A DNA stretch of 64,000 bases from Psychrobacter glaciei (GCF_014652895.1 NZ_BMZR01000001.1:744001-808000), one strand, 5' to 3'. Shown: positions 18,058-28,180, counted from the stretch's first letter. The notes: generated by a model not told the origin, from the letters alone. Made by a program: numbers and translations.

Positions 18058-19458
18058 ATGTCAGACCGTTATGGTGATTTTGTTCAATCTTCTATTGGTA
18101 AAAAAGTCGCAAAAAACTTAGGCTTGCCTATGCCAGTAGAGCTTGACCGTTTTGATAGTGGCCAGCCTTTGGTACGCGGTAGCGTCTTGGTTGGTCGTGC
18201 TAATGGCGATGATAAAAGCGTGAGTGCTTCTGTTGCACGTATCTTGTCAGATGTACATGCTGATGTGTATGTAAACAGCAGTGATGACATCAAAGATGCG
18301 CTTTCTGATGCGGGTGTTGAAGCTAAATCCAATACGGGCGGCGATGATAAGTTTAAAGTATTGCTTTTTGATGCCAGTAATATCAGCAACGCCGATCAGC
18401 TCAAAGAAGTTTATGAGTTTTTCCATACGGTGGCTCGCCGCGTAGAACAATCAGGTCGAGTAATCATCGTTGGCCGTACGCCAGAAAACTTGACTGACAT
18501 CGAAGCAGCATTGGCACAACGTGCGCTTGAAGGCTTTGTAAAATCGGTTGGTAAAGAGTTTAAGCGCGGCGTTACCGCACAACTTATCTACGTTGAAGAA
18601 GGCGCAGAGCAAAACTTAGACTCAACCTTGCGCTTTTTCACGTCAGCTCGCTCAGCTTATGTGTCGGGACAAGTGATACGTGTCAGCACAGGCGATAACG
18701 TTGATGTCGATTGGACACAGCCTCTAGGTGGCAAGACCATGCTAGTCACTGGTGCAAGCCGCGGTATTGGCGAAGCCATCGCGCGTGTATTGGCTCGTGA
18801 AGGCGCTCATGTTATCTGTCTTGATGTCCCGCAGCAGCAAGCTGACTTGCAAAAAGTCGCCAGCGAAATCAGTGGTTCTGTATTGACCGTTGACATTACC
18901 AGTGCTGATGCAGGCAAAGAAATCGCAGAAGCGGCGCAAAATCGTGGCGGTCTAGATTCCATTATCCATAATGCTGGCGTGACGCGTGATAAGACCTTGG
19001 CAAAAATGGATGAGAAAAAGTGGGACATGGTCATCAATATCAACTTAGGTAGTATCGCTAAGCTGAACCGCTATTTACTTGACAATGACGTCCTAAAAGA
19101 CAATGCGCGCATCGTTTGCGTCTCATCAATTTCAGGTATCGCTGGTAACATGGGTCAGACCAACTACGCGACTTCGAAAGCGGGTGTGATTGGTTTGGTT
19201 GATGCCACTGCTAAGCAACTAGAAGACAATGCCAAAGGCATGACTATCAACGCTGTTGCCCCAGGATTTATCGAAACTCAAATGACAGAAGCCATCCCAT
19301 TTGCTATTCGTGAAGCGGGTCGCCGTATGAACTCAATGAGCCAAGGCGGCTTACCAGTTGACGTTGCTGAAACCATCGCATGGTTTGCATCTCCTGCTTC
19401 TGGCGGTCTAAATGGCAACGTGGTACGTGTTTGTGGTCAAAGCTTGCTGGGTGCATAG
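18058..19458 (+). CDS. High-molecular-weight FabG-type 3-ketoacyl reductase
   Basis: A short-chain dehydrogenase that reduces 3-ketoacyl-CoA/ACP to 3-hydroxyacyl. I start it at ATG 18058 (MSDRYGDFVQSS), preceded by TAGGAATT; this gives 466 residues. Residues ~1-210 are a degenerate Rossmann-like domain without a cofactor motif, and residues ~220-466 are a full FabG domain with VTGASRGIGEAIA (~227-239), NAG in HNAGVTRD, and the triad Ser357, Tyr370, Lys374. This two-domain architecture matches the high-molecular-weight FabG (FabG4-like) group. Divergent from the thiolase and followed by a MaoC hydratase, suggesting a shared acyl-CoA pathway. Confidence 0.9.
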   Translation: MSDRYGDFVQSSIGKKVAKNLGLPMPVELDRFDSGQPLVRGSVLVGRANGDDKSVSASVARILSDVHADVYVNSSDDIKDALSDAGVEAKSNTGGDDKFKVLLFDASNISNADQLKEVYEFFHTVARRVEQSGRVIIVGRTPENLTDIEAALAQRALEGFVKSVGKEFKRGVTAQLIYVEEGAEQNLDSTLRFFTSARSAYVSGQVIRVSTGDNVDVDWTQPLGGKTMLVTGASRGIGEAIARVLAREGAHVICLDVPQQQADLQKVASEISGSVLTVDITSADAGKEIAEAAQNRGGLDSIIHNAGVTRDKTLAKMDEKKWDMVININLGSIAKLNRYLLDNDVLKDNARIVCVSSISGIAGNMGQTNYATSKAGVIGLVDATAKQLEDNAKGMTINAVAPGFIETQMTEAIPFAIREAGRRMNSMSQGGLPVDVAETIAWFASPASGGLNGNVVRVCGQSLLGA

Positions 19459-19840
19459 CCTTGAGTACATAGCCCTAATTTATTTGTAGGTATAAGTGAT
19501 GAGGTTGCTCATACTAAATATGTGATATAACCTATTATTTTTTATTTACCTCACATATGCTTACGAAAAAATTGCTGATAAATTGTAATAAAGCTGCCCA
19601 AGGGTGGCTTTTTTATGATAAAAACACAGGAACCATAAGCCAAATTGTTTTTCGTAGTGATAAGTGCCTATACTGTTCATGAGAATAGCTATGAGACTGG
19701 CTATCAATGTATTAATGTGCTAATTGATGACAGGCTCCAGTACTTATAAAAAACATCGTTCAATAATAGGCTTAATCAACGACTTCATAGCATTTTAATA
19801 TGCATTAAAAAATCAGCTTGAGCCACACTTAGGATTTATT
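19459..19840. other. Intergenic region between FabG-like and MaoC genes
   Basis: The 382 bases contain a terminator near 19600 and an AT-rich stretch that probably carries the maoC promoter. No coding sequence or repeat family member is visible. Confidence 0.5.
19589..19614 (+). terminator. Intrinsic terminator after FabG-like gene
   Basis: AAAGC-TG-CCC paired with GGG-TG-GCTTT (two stems around a small internal loop) is followed by a run of six T. Confidence 0.6.
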
Positions 19841-20755
19841 ATGTCAGACAAACATTATGATGCGTTGCCAAAAGCGCATACGACTTACGCCAATATTGTG
19901 AAAAGCCTATTGCCTATTGGCAATAGTGACAAAATCAGTAAAGATCAACTGCCGCAAGCGACCTATTATGTGGATGACCTGCACATTGATCAGGGCAATC
20001 TAAATGATTATCGTAAGATTTGCGGTTTTTCTGATAATGGTAAAGTGCCCATTACTTATTTTTCAGTGCTGTCACAGTCGCTGCAAATGAACATGATGGT
20101 CAAAGAGCCATTTCCGTTTGCTATGCTAGGTCTGGTCCACGTGGATAATAGCGTGACTCAATATCGTCCTATTGGTGAGCGTGAGACTGTCGCTATGTCG
20201 GTCGCCTTTGATAACTTGCGTGACCATGCACAAGGTCAACAGTTTGACTTCGTGACGACGATCAAGTCAGAGGACGAAGTCATTTGGGAAGGGACGTCAA
20301 CGTATCTGTCCCGTAGTAAAAAATCAGACAGCAGCAAAGATAAAAAAAGCACCCCGCGTCCAGTAACGGTGAAGCCAGAAGTGAACGCAGACGGTGTGCA
20401 CAGCATCTTTGAAGTGCCAGAAGATATCGGTCGTCGTTATGCCTTTGTTTCAGGTGACTTTAATCTTATCCATTTGCATCCGCTATCCGCGCGCGCGTTT
20501 GGCTTTCCTAAAGCGATCGCTCATGGTATGTGGTCAAAGGCGAAGTGCCTTGCCATGATGGACGAGCTACCTGACGCCTGTACGATTGACGTTTCATTCA
20601 AATTGCCTATCTTTTTACCCGCTGAAGTAGAGCTTATCGCTGAGCCAGTAGCGCAGCTTGACAATGCAGACGATACTTGTGAATTTGGTTTATATAGCTC
20701 TAAAAATGATAAGCCGCATTTGGCTGGTGTCGTTAAATTGCACAATAACCATTAA
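19841..20755 (+). CDS. MaoC-family (R)-specific enoyl-CoA hydratase/dehydratase
   Basis: The 304-residue protein has an N-terminal degenerate hot-dog half and a C-terminal MaoC domain with the hydratase-2 motif YAFVSGDFNLIHLHPLSARAFGFPKAIAHGM (residues ~200-230 read in two parts), which holds the catalytic Asp and His. Such double-hot-dog enzymes add or remove water at 2-enoyl-CoA. Short Lys/Ser/Asp-rich linker at ~165-180. With the FabG-like reductase 382 bases upstream and the divergent thiolase it would complete a condense-reduce-dehydrate set. RBS AGGA precedes the ATG. Confidence 0.88.
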   Translation: MSDKHYDALPKAHTTYANIVKSLLPIGNSDKISKDQLPQATYYVDDLHIDQGNLNDYRKICGFSDNGKVPITYFSVLSQSLQMNMMVKEPFPFAMLGLVHVDNSVTQYRPIGERETVAMSVAFDNLRDHAQGQQFDFVTTIKSEDEVIWEGTSTYLSRSKKSDSSKDKKSTPRPVTVKPEVNADGVHSIFEVPEDIGRRYAFVSGDFNLIHLHPLSARAFGFPKAIAHGMWSKAKCLAMMDELPDACTIDVSFKLPIFLPAEVELIAEPVAQLDNADDTCEFGLYSSKNDKPHLAGVVKLHNNH

Positions 20756-20835
20756 TGAGCCGTTGGTAAAATGACCATCAGTGACCCAAATAGCTTTTAT
20801 CTCAATAGCCCAATCTAACGAACAAATTTATAATT

Positions 20836-21360
20836 ATGACTTCACATACAGCAGCAATAAATGCAGATCAACCTAATAGCCCAGCAGTTACTGATAATAA
20901 CGTTCTAGATAATGGTGTCGATCTCGCCACTATGTTTGACCCTTACTTTCGTCCTGATGCAAACACCATTGTGTGCGGTGCGCTCGATGAGAAAAAAGTA
21001 GCGGCTTTGGCCGAAGCTGGGGTTGAGCTGGTCATTAACTTACAGCCCAATGACGAGTTGAGCTTTGATGAAGCAGCAGCAGTCGCGCAAGCTGGCATGC
21101 ATTATGAGCATTTGCCTATCAACGGCGTTGCAGACTTAAAGCAGCTTAAAATATTGGCATTTGATAATATCTTACGCCAACATCATGGCAAAAAAATAGC
21201 CATGCATTGTGGCTCTGGTAATCGAGTAGGGGCCGCCATTGCTCTGCGTGCAGGATGGCTTCGTGGTCGTAAGATGGATACTGCCATGGAGCGTGGTCGC
21301 AGCCATGGCTTGACGAAGCTTGAAGACGAAGTTTATAAGCGTTTGCTAGTACCGCGCTAA
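20836..21360 (+). CDS. Phosphatase-like protein, beta-lactamase-hydrolase-like (DUF442) family
   Basis: The 174-residue protein contains the cysteine-phosphatase-type loop HCGSGNR with Cys125 and Arg130, the HCxSGxR form of the BLH/DUF442 phosphatase family rather than the HCx5R of classical tyrosine phosphatases. The family segments VCGALDEKKVAALAEAGV and VINLQPNDE are also present. The first ~30 residues are polar. In some bacteria this domain is fused to or paired with a persulfide dioxygenase; here it stands alone. Substrate unknown. It follows maoC by 80 bases and may be co-transcribed with it. Confidence 0.8.
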   Translation: MTSHTAAINADQPNSPAVTDNNVLDNGVDLATMFDPYFRPDANTIVCGALDEKKVAALAEAGVELVINLQPNDELSFDEAAAVAQAGMHYEHLPINGVADLKQLKILAFDNILRQHHGKKIAMHCGSGNRVGAAIALRAGWLRGRKMDTAMERGRSHGLTKLEDEVYKRLLVPR

Positions 21361-21402
21361 GACATAAAGATGATAAAGTGTTATTGAGCAGCACTGAGTA
21401 AC

Positions 21403-21431
21403 AAAAAGGCGACCAATAGGTGGCCTTTTTT
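21403..21431 (+). terminator. Intrinsic terminator after phosphatase-like gene
   Basis: AAAAAGGC and ACC pair with GGT and GCCTTTTT around a 4-base loop with one G-G mismatch; a T-run follows. Confidence 0.75.
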
Positions 21432-21530
21432 ATGAGCAAATAGATGCTCAATATCAAGGCACTGAGGGACTTTTAAGACTTCGGCGTTTTTTTGACACTT
21501 AGCAATTATAAAAAATGGAGCAGGAAAACC

Positions 21531-22946
21531 ATGACTGACAACAATAAAAAAACCAATCAGAATCTTTACCAGCAAATCGATGGTGAGTTTCAGAAACGCA
21601 TGCAGCAATTATTGTCTGATTTACAGCTTGACGACGCGCCCGCTGGCGGTGCTGTGGTTGTCTATCAGGACGGTAAATGTATCGCTCAGGCGCGCGTGGG
21701 CATGGCTCGTCCGGACATATTATGGCAGCCTGATACCTTGGCGATTAACTTTTCTACCGGTAAAGGCGTATTGGCAACGCTGGTGCATGTGTTGGTTTCG
21801 CAGCAGCTGCTTGCTTATGATGAGCCGATTGCCAGCTATTGGCCAGCCTTCGCTGCCCAGCATAAAAGTACTGTTACGCTACGCAGCGTTATGTCGCATC
21901 AAGCCAATTTATTCTCTATTCAGAGTGTTGACGCGGACAGCGAAGCGTTGCTCGATTGGCAGTTGATGCTCAGCAAAATTGCCGCAATGTCAGTCACTGC
22001 ACCTGAAGATGCCGAGTTATATGACAGCGCTTACAGTGCTTTAGTTTATGGCTGGGTATTAGGCGGCGTCATAGAAGCCGTCACTGAGATGTCATTGGCT
22101 GAGGCGCTGCGTCATTATCTGACTGAACCATTGGGTATCGCCGACAGTTGTTATTTCGGCGTGCCTGCTAGCAAAGTCGATCAAGTGGCGATGCTGGCCA
22201 AAAACTTTGCTGGGTCAAATGAGGACAGCTCACAGCTAGGTAATAGGCGTCATAAACCTACGATAAAAGCAGACTCACCAGAGACGCTACAAACTTATGC
22301 AAATCTACCCAGTTATGGGTGTTGGCAGCAGCAAACATTAGCAAATAAAGAAACGGCAAATACAATTCAGGATGATGAGAAAAATAACTTACCTATATTA
22401 GACACCGCTCGTATTAATGGTTTGTACTTCAATACGAGCAAGCTTAATCTAAGAAATTATAAATCGGCACTCATACCTGCCAATAAACAACCTATTGACT
22501 ATTACCAGCCCCAGACACTACAGGCAGCCATTCCAGCAGCCAATGGTGTTGCCTCAGCGCAGGCACTGGCCACCATCTATGCGATGTTGGCTAATGGAGG
22601 AAAATGGCAGGGATGCACGCTTATTGATAGTGCCACTTTCGAGCAACTATCGACACCGCAAGTCACAGGACTAGATGCCGTTATGCCAGCGAATATGGAT
22701 TGGCGCTTGGGTTATCATCGACTGTTTAGCATTTGCCAAAATGTAGACAGTGAGATGTTGAAGGCAAACCAGCAAGGATTTGGGCATATGGGGTATAACG
22801 GTTCAGTGGCTTGGTGTGACCCTGAACAGCAATTGTCCTTTGCTTTTATTCATAACTTTGATACCACGATGCTCAATGATGTGCGTCAGTTTGCCCTAAC
22901 GGAAGCCGTGCTTAGCTTAGTCGATTCGGAGCTTTCAAAGCGCTAG
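21531..22946 (+). CDS. Serine hydrolase of the beta-lactamase (class C / esterase) family
   Basis: The 471-residue protein has the SxxK active-site motif in NFSTGKGV, the YSA motif of class C-like esterases in DSAYSALVYGWVLGG, and GHMGYNGS near the C-terminus in place of the KTG box. That set fits the EstB-type esterase/penicillin-binding-like family better than a true beta-lactamase. No signal peptide is visible, so it is probably cytoplasmic. I start at ATG 21531 (MTDNNKK) because AGGAAA precedes it; an in-frame TTG at 21492 is less likely. An Asn/Asp-rich insert of about 100 residues lies in the middle. Substrate unknown. Confidence 0.85.
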   Translation: MTDNNKKTNQNLYQQIDGEFQKRMQQLLSDLQLDDAPAGGAVVVYQDGKCIAQARVGMARPDILWQPDTLAINFSTGKGVLATLVHVLVSQQLLAYDEPIASYWPAFAAQHKSTVTLRSVMSHQANLFSIQSVDADSEALLDWQLMLSKIAAMSVTAPEDAELYDSAYSALVYGWVLGGVIEAVTEMSLAEALRHYLTEPLGIADSCYFGVPASKVDQVAMLAKNFAGSNEDSSQLGNRRHKPTIKADSPETLQTYANLPSYGCWQQQTLANKETANTIQDDEKNNLPILDTARINGLYFNTSKLNLRNYKSALIPANKQPIDYYQPQTLQAAIPAANGVASAQALATIYAMLANGGKWQGCTLIDSATFEQLSTPQVTGLDAVMPANMDWRLGYHRLFSICQNVDSEMLKANQQGFGHMGYNGSVAWCDPEQQLSFAFIHNFDTTMLNDVRQFALTEAVLSLVDSELSKR

Positions 22947-22959
22947 ACAGACCCTAAGG

Positions 22960-24207
22960 TTAATGTAATTTATTGGGCGCTATTTTGAGAAGTCTTGTGG
23001 CGCTAAGACCGTGGATAAAAATTGAAGCCAAAATCACAATCGAACAGACGACCCATAATTTGAGTGCATCTTCCTCGCCGAAAAAACCTTGATTGAGCGC
23101 GTAAGACAAATAATATAGCGTGCCAATACCGCGAATCCCCAATGCAGAAATGGCATACTTTTCGGCGTGTGGAAGGTTCAGACCTGACAAGGCAATAAAC
23201 CCACCGATGGGTCGTATCAATAATAAAAAAGTGAAGCTAACAATGTAAACGCGCCATGTCAGCTCAACACCTGACTGCAATCCTTGACCAAGAAACATGC
23301 CGAAAGCAACCAGCACTAGCGACATGAGCAAACCTTCTGACTGTTCTGCAAAATCATGGAGCTTGTGGTGATAACTGTGTTTATGCTCTGAACGCCGGAA
23401 GGCAAAAGCCGCGACAAATACAGCAATAAAACCATAACTATGTATAAATTCTGCTGACCCATATGCCACTAGTGTTAGGGCAATGACCACATAACCTTGA
23501 GAAATGGTCGTTTCGTGGCTGTGCTTTGAAAATACCAATTTTGCCAATAGTTTACCGACAACAATACCCACCACCAAGCCTGCACCAATTTTCCACAGTA
23601 CATCATGAGTAAACCACGACCAGAGCATCTCACCCGTAAAACGCTGACCTTCGCTAAAAGCCTCTGCTATTTTAATGGCCAAATAAACGAATGGAAATGC
23701 CAATCCATCATTCAATCCGGCCTCTGAGGTCAAGGTAAAGCGCGGCGTATCTTCACCGCCCGTATTCGGTGGCCCCACTTGAATACTAGAGGCCAGCACG
23801 GGATCGGTGGGTGCCAATACAGCGCCTAGCAAGATTGCCGCGCCCATACTCAGACCAAATGCATAATACCCCAACACTGCCATGGCAAAGATGCCAATCG
23901 GCATGGTGATAAGTAACAAGCGTACGGTAGGGCGCCATAGTTTCCAAGACAGCTCAGTATCAATCTTAATACCGGCACCAACCAAAGAAACCAATATCAC
24001 AATTTCAGTTAATTTTTCGACGATTAAACCATTATCAAGTGGATTCAAGAATGACAATGTCGTCCACGAATAACCCATGAGCAAGCCAAAGCTGACCTGT
24101 AGCATAGGTAAGGAGATGGGTGTCCGCTTAAAAATAATAGGAAACAAAGCCCCTAATAAAAAGGCGATGCCGCAGACCAATAAAAATAAATTATAGTGTT
24201 CAATCAT
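22960..24207 (-). CDS. Monovalent cation:proton antiporter (CPA1 family)
   Basis: The 415-residue membrane protein has about 12 hydrophobic segments. The transport core motif PTDPVLASSIQVGPPNTGGEDTPRF, followed by LTSEAGLNDGLAFPFV with the ND pair, marks it as a CPA1/NhaP-type antiporter exchanging Na+ or K+ for H+. I begin at ATG 24207 (MIEHYNLF); TTG 24216 in frame is possible. It lacks the C-terminal regulatory domains of larger members. It converges on the serine hydrolase with only 13 bases between their stops and no terminator visible there. Confidence 0.88.
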   Translation of the reverse strand: MIEHYNLFLLVCGIAFLLGALFPIIFKRTPISLPMLQVSFGLLMGYSWTTLSFLNPLDNGLIVEKLTEIVILVSLVGAGIKIDTELSWKLWRPTVRLLLITMPIGIFAMAVLGYYAFGLSMGAAILLGAVLAPTDPVLASSIQVGPPNTGGEDTPRFTLTSEAGLNDGLAFPFVYLAIKIAEAFSEGQRFTGEMLWSWFTHDVLWKIGAGLVVGIVVGKLLAKLVFSKHSHETTISQGYVVIALTLVAYGSAEFIHSYGFIAVFVAAFAFRRSEHKHSYHHKLHDFAEQSEGLLMSLVLVAFGMFLGQGLQSGVELTWRVYIVSFTFLLLIRPIGGFIALSGLNLPHAEKYAISALGIRGIGTLYYLSYALNQGFFGEEDALKLWVVCSIVILASIFIHGLSATRLLKIAPNKLH

Positions 24208-24355
24208 AACGTTCAATACGTCCCAATTATCTTGATCTAAAACAACCTGTATGAACGATAAACAGAGTCGCCATCACCAAGCCTTATCATGACGTTAAAA
24301 TTTTTTTATTACCGCAAAAAAACGTTATTGAAACGTCTGCTACGTTGTTTTTTGG

Positions 24356-24384
24356 TGAAAAAAAAGCCTGCATCGCGCAGGCTT
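24356..24384 (-). terminator. Intrinsic terminator after ilvD
   Basis: The 8-bp stem AAGCCTGC/GCAGGCTT with a 5-base loop is followed on the minus strand by about ten T. Confidence 0.9.
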
Positions 24385-24435
24385 AGGATAATGCTAATAA
24401 ATATGTCTTAAAAACGAGCCATTAAGATTTTTGGC

Positions 24436-26322
24436 TTAGCGCTCAACTTGACTCACATCGCGTACCGCACCCGTATCGGCACTGGTGGTCATGGCCGCAT
24501 AAGCACGTAGGGCAGGAGAAACATGGCGCTCACGGCTGACGGGTTTCCATGCATCGCGGCCACGAGCTTCCATGACTTCGCGGCGAGCGGCCAATTCTGC
24601 ATCGCTTACCTGCATATTGATAGTACGGTTAGGGATGTCAATATGGATAGTATCGCCTTCTTCAACCAGACCAATTGCACCGCCTTCAGCTGCTTCAGGG
24701 CTGGCATGACCGATCGAGAGGCCTGATGTTCCACCAGAGAAACGACCGTCAGTCAGTAGCGCACACTCTTTACCCAAGCCTTTAGACTTAAGATAAGTCG
24801 TTGGATAGAGCATCTCTTGCATACCGGGGCCACCTTTTGGACCTTCGTATCGAATGATGACCACATCGCCTGCAACGATATCGTCAGCCAATACCGCAGC
24901 GACGGCATCATCTTGTGACTCAAAGAGTCGCGCGCGACCGGTAAACACTAAAATACTGTCATCGACACCAGCGGTCTTGACCACACAGCCACGCTCAGCG
25001 ATATTACCGTACAGTACCGCAAGGCCGCCATCTGCTGAATAGGCGTGTTGGGCACTGCGGATACAGCCTGACTCACGGTTGACGTCAAGGTTTGACCATT
25101 CTTTTGATTGTGAGAAGGCTTCAGTGGTGCGTACGCCACCAGGTGCTGCTATATAGCGTGCGCGTGCCTCAAGATTGTCAGGATTCATAATATCCCATTT
25201 ATCAATCGCTTCTTTCATCGTTGCACTATGGATGGTCGGCAAGTCAGTTTTCAGTAACCCTGCACGATCAAGCTCGGCCAACAAGGCGAAGACGCCGCCA
25301 GCACGATGCACATCTTCCATATGGTATTTTTGTGAGGCAGGCGCGACTTTTGCAAGACAAGGCACACCGCGGCTTAAGCGGTCAATATCATGCATTTTAA
25401 AGTCAATTTCTGCCTCATTAGCAGCAGCCAACAGATGCAAAATAGTATTGGTCGAACCGCCCATAGCGATATCCAAGGTCATCGCATTTTCGAACGCAGC
25501 CTTGCTCGCAATTGAGCGTGGCAATACGGAATCATCATCTTGCTCATAACGGCGCTTGGCAAGCGAGACAATAGTGCGACCCGCTTCTAAGAATAGCTCG
25601 CGACGTAATGAGTGAGTCGCCAATAGCGAGCCATTACCAGGTAATGCCAAGCCTAGAGCTTCGGTCAAGCAGTTCATCGAGTTGGCAGTGAACATACCAG
25701 AGCACGAGCCACAAGTAGGGCAAGCTGAGGCTTCAATTGCGGCGACATCTTCATCACTAATGCTGTCATCAGCGGCATCCATCATTGCATCGACAAGGTC
25801 AAGCTTACGAACCGCACTGCTGTCACTGCCATCGGTATTGTGACTTTTACCAACCGTACTGGCTAGAATTTTGCCCGCTTCCATCGGGCCACCTGAAATA
25901 AATACCACTGGTATATTAAGGCGCATGGCAGCCATCAACATACCCGGAGTGATCTTGTCGCAGTTAGAGATACATACCAAGGCATCTGCGCAGTGAGCAT
26001 TGACCATGTATTCAACAGAATCCGCAATCAAGTCGCGACTCGGCAGTGAATACAACATACCGCTATGACCCATCGCAATACCGTCATCAACGGCAATAGT
26101 ATTGAACTCTTTTGCCACGCCGCCTGCTTGCTCAATCTCGCGAGCGACCATTTGCCCCAAGTCTTTTAGATGCACATGACCAGGTACAAACTGGGTGAAG
26201 GAGTTGGCAATGGCAATAATTGGCTTGCCAAAATCGCCATCAGTCATACCTGTTGCACGCCATAGGGCACGTGCACCTGCCATATTACGACCACCAGTAG
26301 AGGTTTTTGAGCGATAATCCAT
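24436..26322 (-). CDS. ilvD: Dihydroxy-acid dehydratase
   Basis: IlvD dehydrates dihydroxy-isovalerate and dihydroxy-methylvalerate in valine, leucine and isoleucine synthesis, using an iron-sulfur cluster. The 628-residue protein is of the long [4Fe-4S] type. Cluster cysteines lie in [11 protein letters not shown] and [18 protein letters not shown], and the C-terminal signature [21 protein letters not shown] is intact. RBS AAGGA is 7 bases before the ATG. It is a single-gene unit here, without ilvA or ilvE next to it. Confidence 0.97.
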   Translation of the reverse strand: MDYRSKTSTGGRNMAGARALWRATGMTDGDFGKPIIAIANSFTQFVPGHVHLKDLGQMVAREIEQAGGVAKEFNTIAVDDGIAMGHSGMLYSLPSRDLIADSVEYMVNAHCADALVCISNCDKITPGMLMAAMRLNIPVVFISGGPMEAGKILASTVGKSHNTDGSDSSAVRKLDLVDAMMDAADDSISDEDVAAIEASACPTCGSCSGMFTANSMNCLTEALGLALPGNGSLLATHSLRRELFLEAGRTIVSLAKRRYEQDDDSVLPRSIASKAAFENAMTLDIAMGGSTNTILHLLAAANEAEIDFKMHDIDRLSRGVPCLAKVAPASQKYHMEDVHRAGGVFALLAELDRAGLLKTDLPTIHSATMKEAIDKWDIMNPDNLEARARYIAAPGGVRTTEAFSQSKEWSNLDVNRESGCIRSAQHAYSADGGLAVLYGNIAERGCVVKTAGVDDSILVFTGRARLFESQDDAVAAVLADDIVAGDVVIIRYEGPKGGPGMQEMLYPTTYLKSKGLGKECALLTDGRFSGGTSGLSIGHASPEAAEGGAIGLVEEGDTIHIDIPNRTINMQVSDAELAARREVMEARGRDAWKPVSRERHVSPALRAYAAMTTSADTGAVRDVSQVER

Positions 26323-26502
26323 GTGATATTCCTTACAAATAAGCGAGATTTATTAACGTGTGCAGCATCAGCTTTGATGCGGATAGTGTGCTTTTTATGC
26401 AGAGTGAGTACTAGTGAATAATACTAATTCGTTACCATACCATTAGCTATGAATAACTGAAAATAATGCATAGACAATCATAAAGGAGTTGTGGTTAAAA
26501 CA

Positions 26503-27315
26503 CTACTCAAGGCGTTCTAAAATTGCCGTGTCAAACCATGGTAGCTCGGCTTTATCCGCTTCTAATTTGGCAATGACAGTTAATGCATGAGAGGCTAGTA
26601 GTTGTTGATAGTCAGCGCTAGCTTCAATAGTCAGTAGTGGCTCTTCAGTGTTGCCTTGCTCATCGATACTCATTAAAGTTTGCTTGTCGTTTTTATATAG
26701 AACATCAACGCGACCAAAAAACTGCCAGTCTTTAAAAGCGGCCGTCATCGCGTCTTCTGCATCTTTGGTATATATTTGCTGCGTCTCTTTGCCCGTATTG
26801 GTCCAATGTAGACGTACGGCTAACTGCAGTGCCTCACTAAAGACCACCAACGAGCCAATCACTTTGACATGCCAAGGACTGGACAATAAATCATTAGAAA
26901 TATCTAAGAGAGTCGCGGCCTCAGCAGCAGTCATGGGTGTGTTAAATTGAGCGAGTAAGGTAGGTGTCAGCGGATGCGTCTGTTTAATAGCGTCATCCAA
27001 GCTATCATAGTGATATAAGAACGGCAATGGCAAGTCTTGCGTGACCGTCTTTTTGCTAATTTTGCAATTATGAATCCGCCAGCTAATGGTGGTATCTGTT
27101 AAAGCCTCTGCCAAGACAATCGTATTTGGATTTATCTTTAGGAGATTATTATTTTGAGTGTCACTTTGATCGCTACTGACAACAGCAATTTGTTCATCGC
27201 TTGCAGATGTAGGCGCATCTGTGTTGTCGTTGAGGTTATGAGCTAATAGCGTATCTGTGTCATGCGATGTGGTGGTATTGTCTGATAATTGAGTCGGCAA
27301 GGCAGTCAAATTCAT
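26503..27315 (-). CDS. Unrecognised 270-residue protein
   Basis: I do not recognise a family. Residues 1-65 are Thr/Asp/Asn/Ser-rich and look disordered. From ~65 on the sequence is a regular alpha/beta composition (IVLAEALTDTTISWRIHNCKISKK, LLTIEASADYQQLLASHALTVIAKLEADK) with no signal peptide, membrane helix or metal-binding cluster. Two cysteines at most. It has an RBS (GGAG, close to the ATG) and codon usage like its neighbours, so it is probably real. It lies between ilvD and hinT, 180 bases upstream of ilvD on the same strand, and could share its transcript. Confidence 0.7.
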   Translation of the reverse strand: MNLTALPTQLSDNTTTSHDTDTLLAHNLNDNTDAPTSASDEQIAVVSSDQSDTQNNNLLKINPNTIVLAEALTDTTISWRIHNCKISKKTVTQDLPLPFLYHYDSLDDAIKQTHPLTPTLLAQFNTPMTAAEAATLLDISNDLLSSPWHVKVIGSLVVFSEALQLAVRLHWTNTGKETQQIYTKDAEDAMTAAFKDWQFFGRVDVLYKNDKQTLMSIDEQGNTEEPLLTIEASADYQQLLASHALTVIAKLEADKAELPWFDTAILERLE

Positions 27316-27664
27316 AACTCCAGCGTTAGCAAAATAGGGGGTTAATATAACATTTAATAGGGGATGCTCGCCAATAAATTAGCGTGTTTGAATGGTCTGT
27401 CAGTACAAAAATAAATTTGATTTTTTCACTTATAGTCAGTGAAAAGTAATATCGATACATCACGCACTGCTGATATCAATTTTTCTTGCTTGCTTGCTGT
27501 GCCTGTGCAGACAGAGGCGACAAAAAATTAATATCAGCAGTATCGTCGCGTTTTTGGGGTATTTTGACTATATCTGCTGCTTGTACTTAACCCGTATTTC
27601 GTCCACTATGTTGCAGATGGCATATTCACTACTCAAAATCATAAAATAATCAAAGGAATAAATA
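27316..27664. other. Divergent intergenic region upstream of hinT
   Basis: The 349 bases are largely occupied by a family B element (27431-27572). About 90 bases remain on the hinT side for its promoter. No other structure stands out. Confidence 0.6.
27431..27572. mobile_element. Family B MITE-like element, copy 1
   Basis: It starts TATAGTCAGTG and ends TTTGACTATA. The middle holds the family core (TTGCTGTGCCTGTGCAGACA region) flanked by AATTTTTC and GACAAAAAATT, so the whole element is a long imperfect palindrome of 142 bases including the flanking TA. It encodes nothing and depends on an outside transposase, if it is mobile at all. Confidence 0.75.
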
Positions 27665-28108
27665 ATGACTGAAGTTAACCAACAAGCTGATTATGACGAT
27701 AACAACATTTTTGCCAAAATGCTAAACGGTGATATCCCATATCACAAGGTTTATGAAGATGATAAAACCCTCGCTTTTATGGATATCATGCCGCAAGCAG
27801 AAGGGCATGTATTGGTCATCCCTAAGCAAAAAGCGGTTGATTTGGCAGATCTTCAACCTGATTATGCCGCTGCAATACTAATGACATCCAAAAAGGTCAT
27901 GCAAGCGCAGCGCCAAGTGTTTGAGCGTGAGGGCGTTATTCAGATGCAGTTGAATGGATCACAAGCAGGTCAAACGGTATTTCATTATCATGTGCACCTG
28001 ATTCCATCGAGCATTCATGAGTTGGGTCGCCATGCAGTGACGCAAGCAGATCATGAAAAACTGGCGGAAATTGCCAAGCAACTTGCGGCAGTGATTGCTG
28101 CTCAATAA
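27665..28108 (+). CDS. hinT: HIT-family nucleotide hydrolase (HinT-like)
   Basis: HIT proteins hydrolyse nucleoside phosphoramidates or acyl-AMP. The 147-residue protein has the histidine triad HYHVHLIP near residues 104-111 and the N-terminal FAKMLNGDIPYHKVYEDD typical of Hint. Length is normal. RBS AAAGGAAT precedes the ATG. It is a single-gene unit, ended by a terminator. Confidence 0.92.
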   Translation: MTEVNQQADYDDNNIFAKMLNGDIPYHKVYEDDKTLAFMDIMPQAEGHVLVIPKQKAVDLADLQPDYAAAILMTSKKVMQAQRQVFEREGVIQMQLNGSQAGQTVFHYHVHLIPSSIHELGRHAVTQADHEKLAEIAKQLAAVIAAQ

Positions 28109-28151
28109 TATATGTCTTTAACGAAGAAGTTTTGAGATTTTCAAAGTAGAT

Positions 28152-28180
28152 AAAAAGGTCGCTAGCAAGCGGCCTTTTTT
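28152..28180 (+). terminator. Intrinsic terminator after hinT
   Basis: AAAAAGGTCGCT pairs with AGCGGCCTTTTT (one T-G pair) around a short loop, and a T-run follows. Confidence 0.85.
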
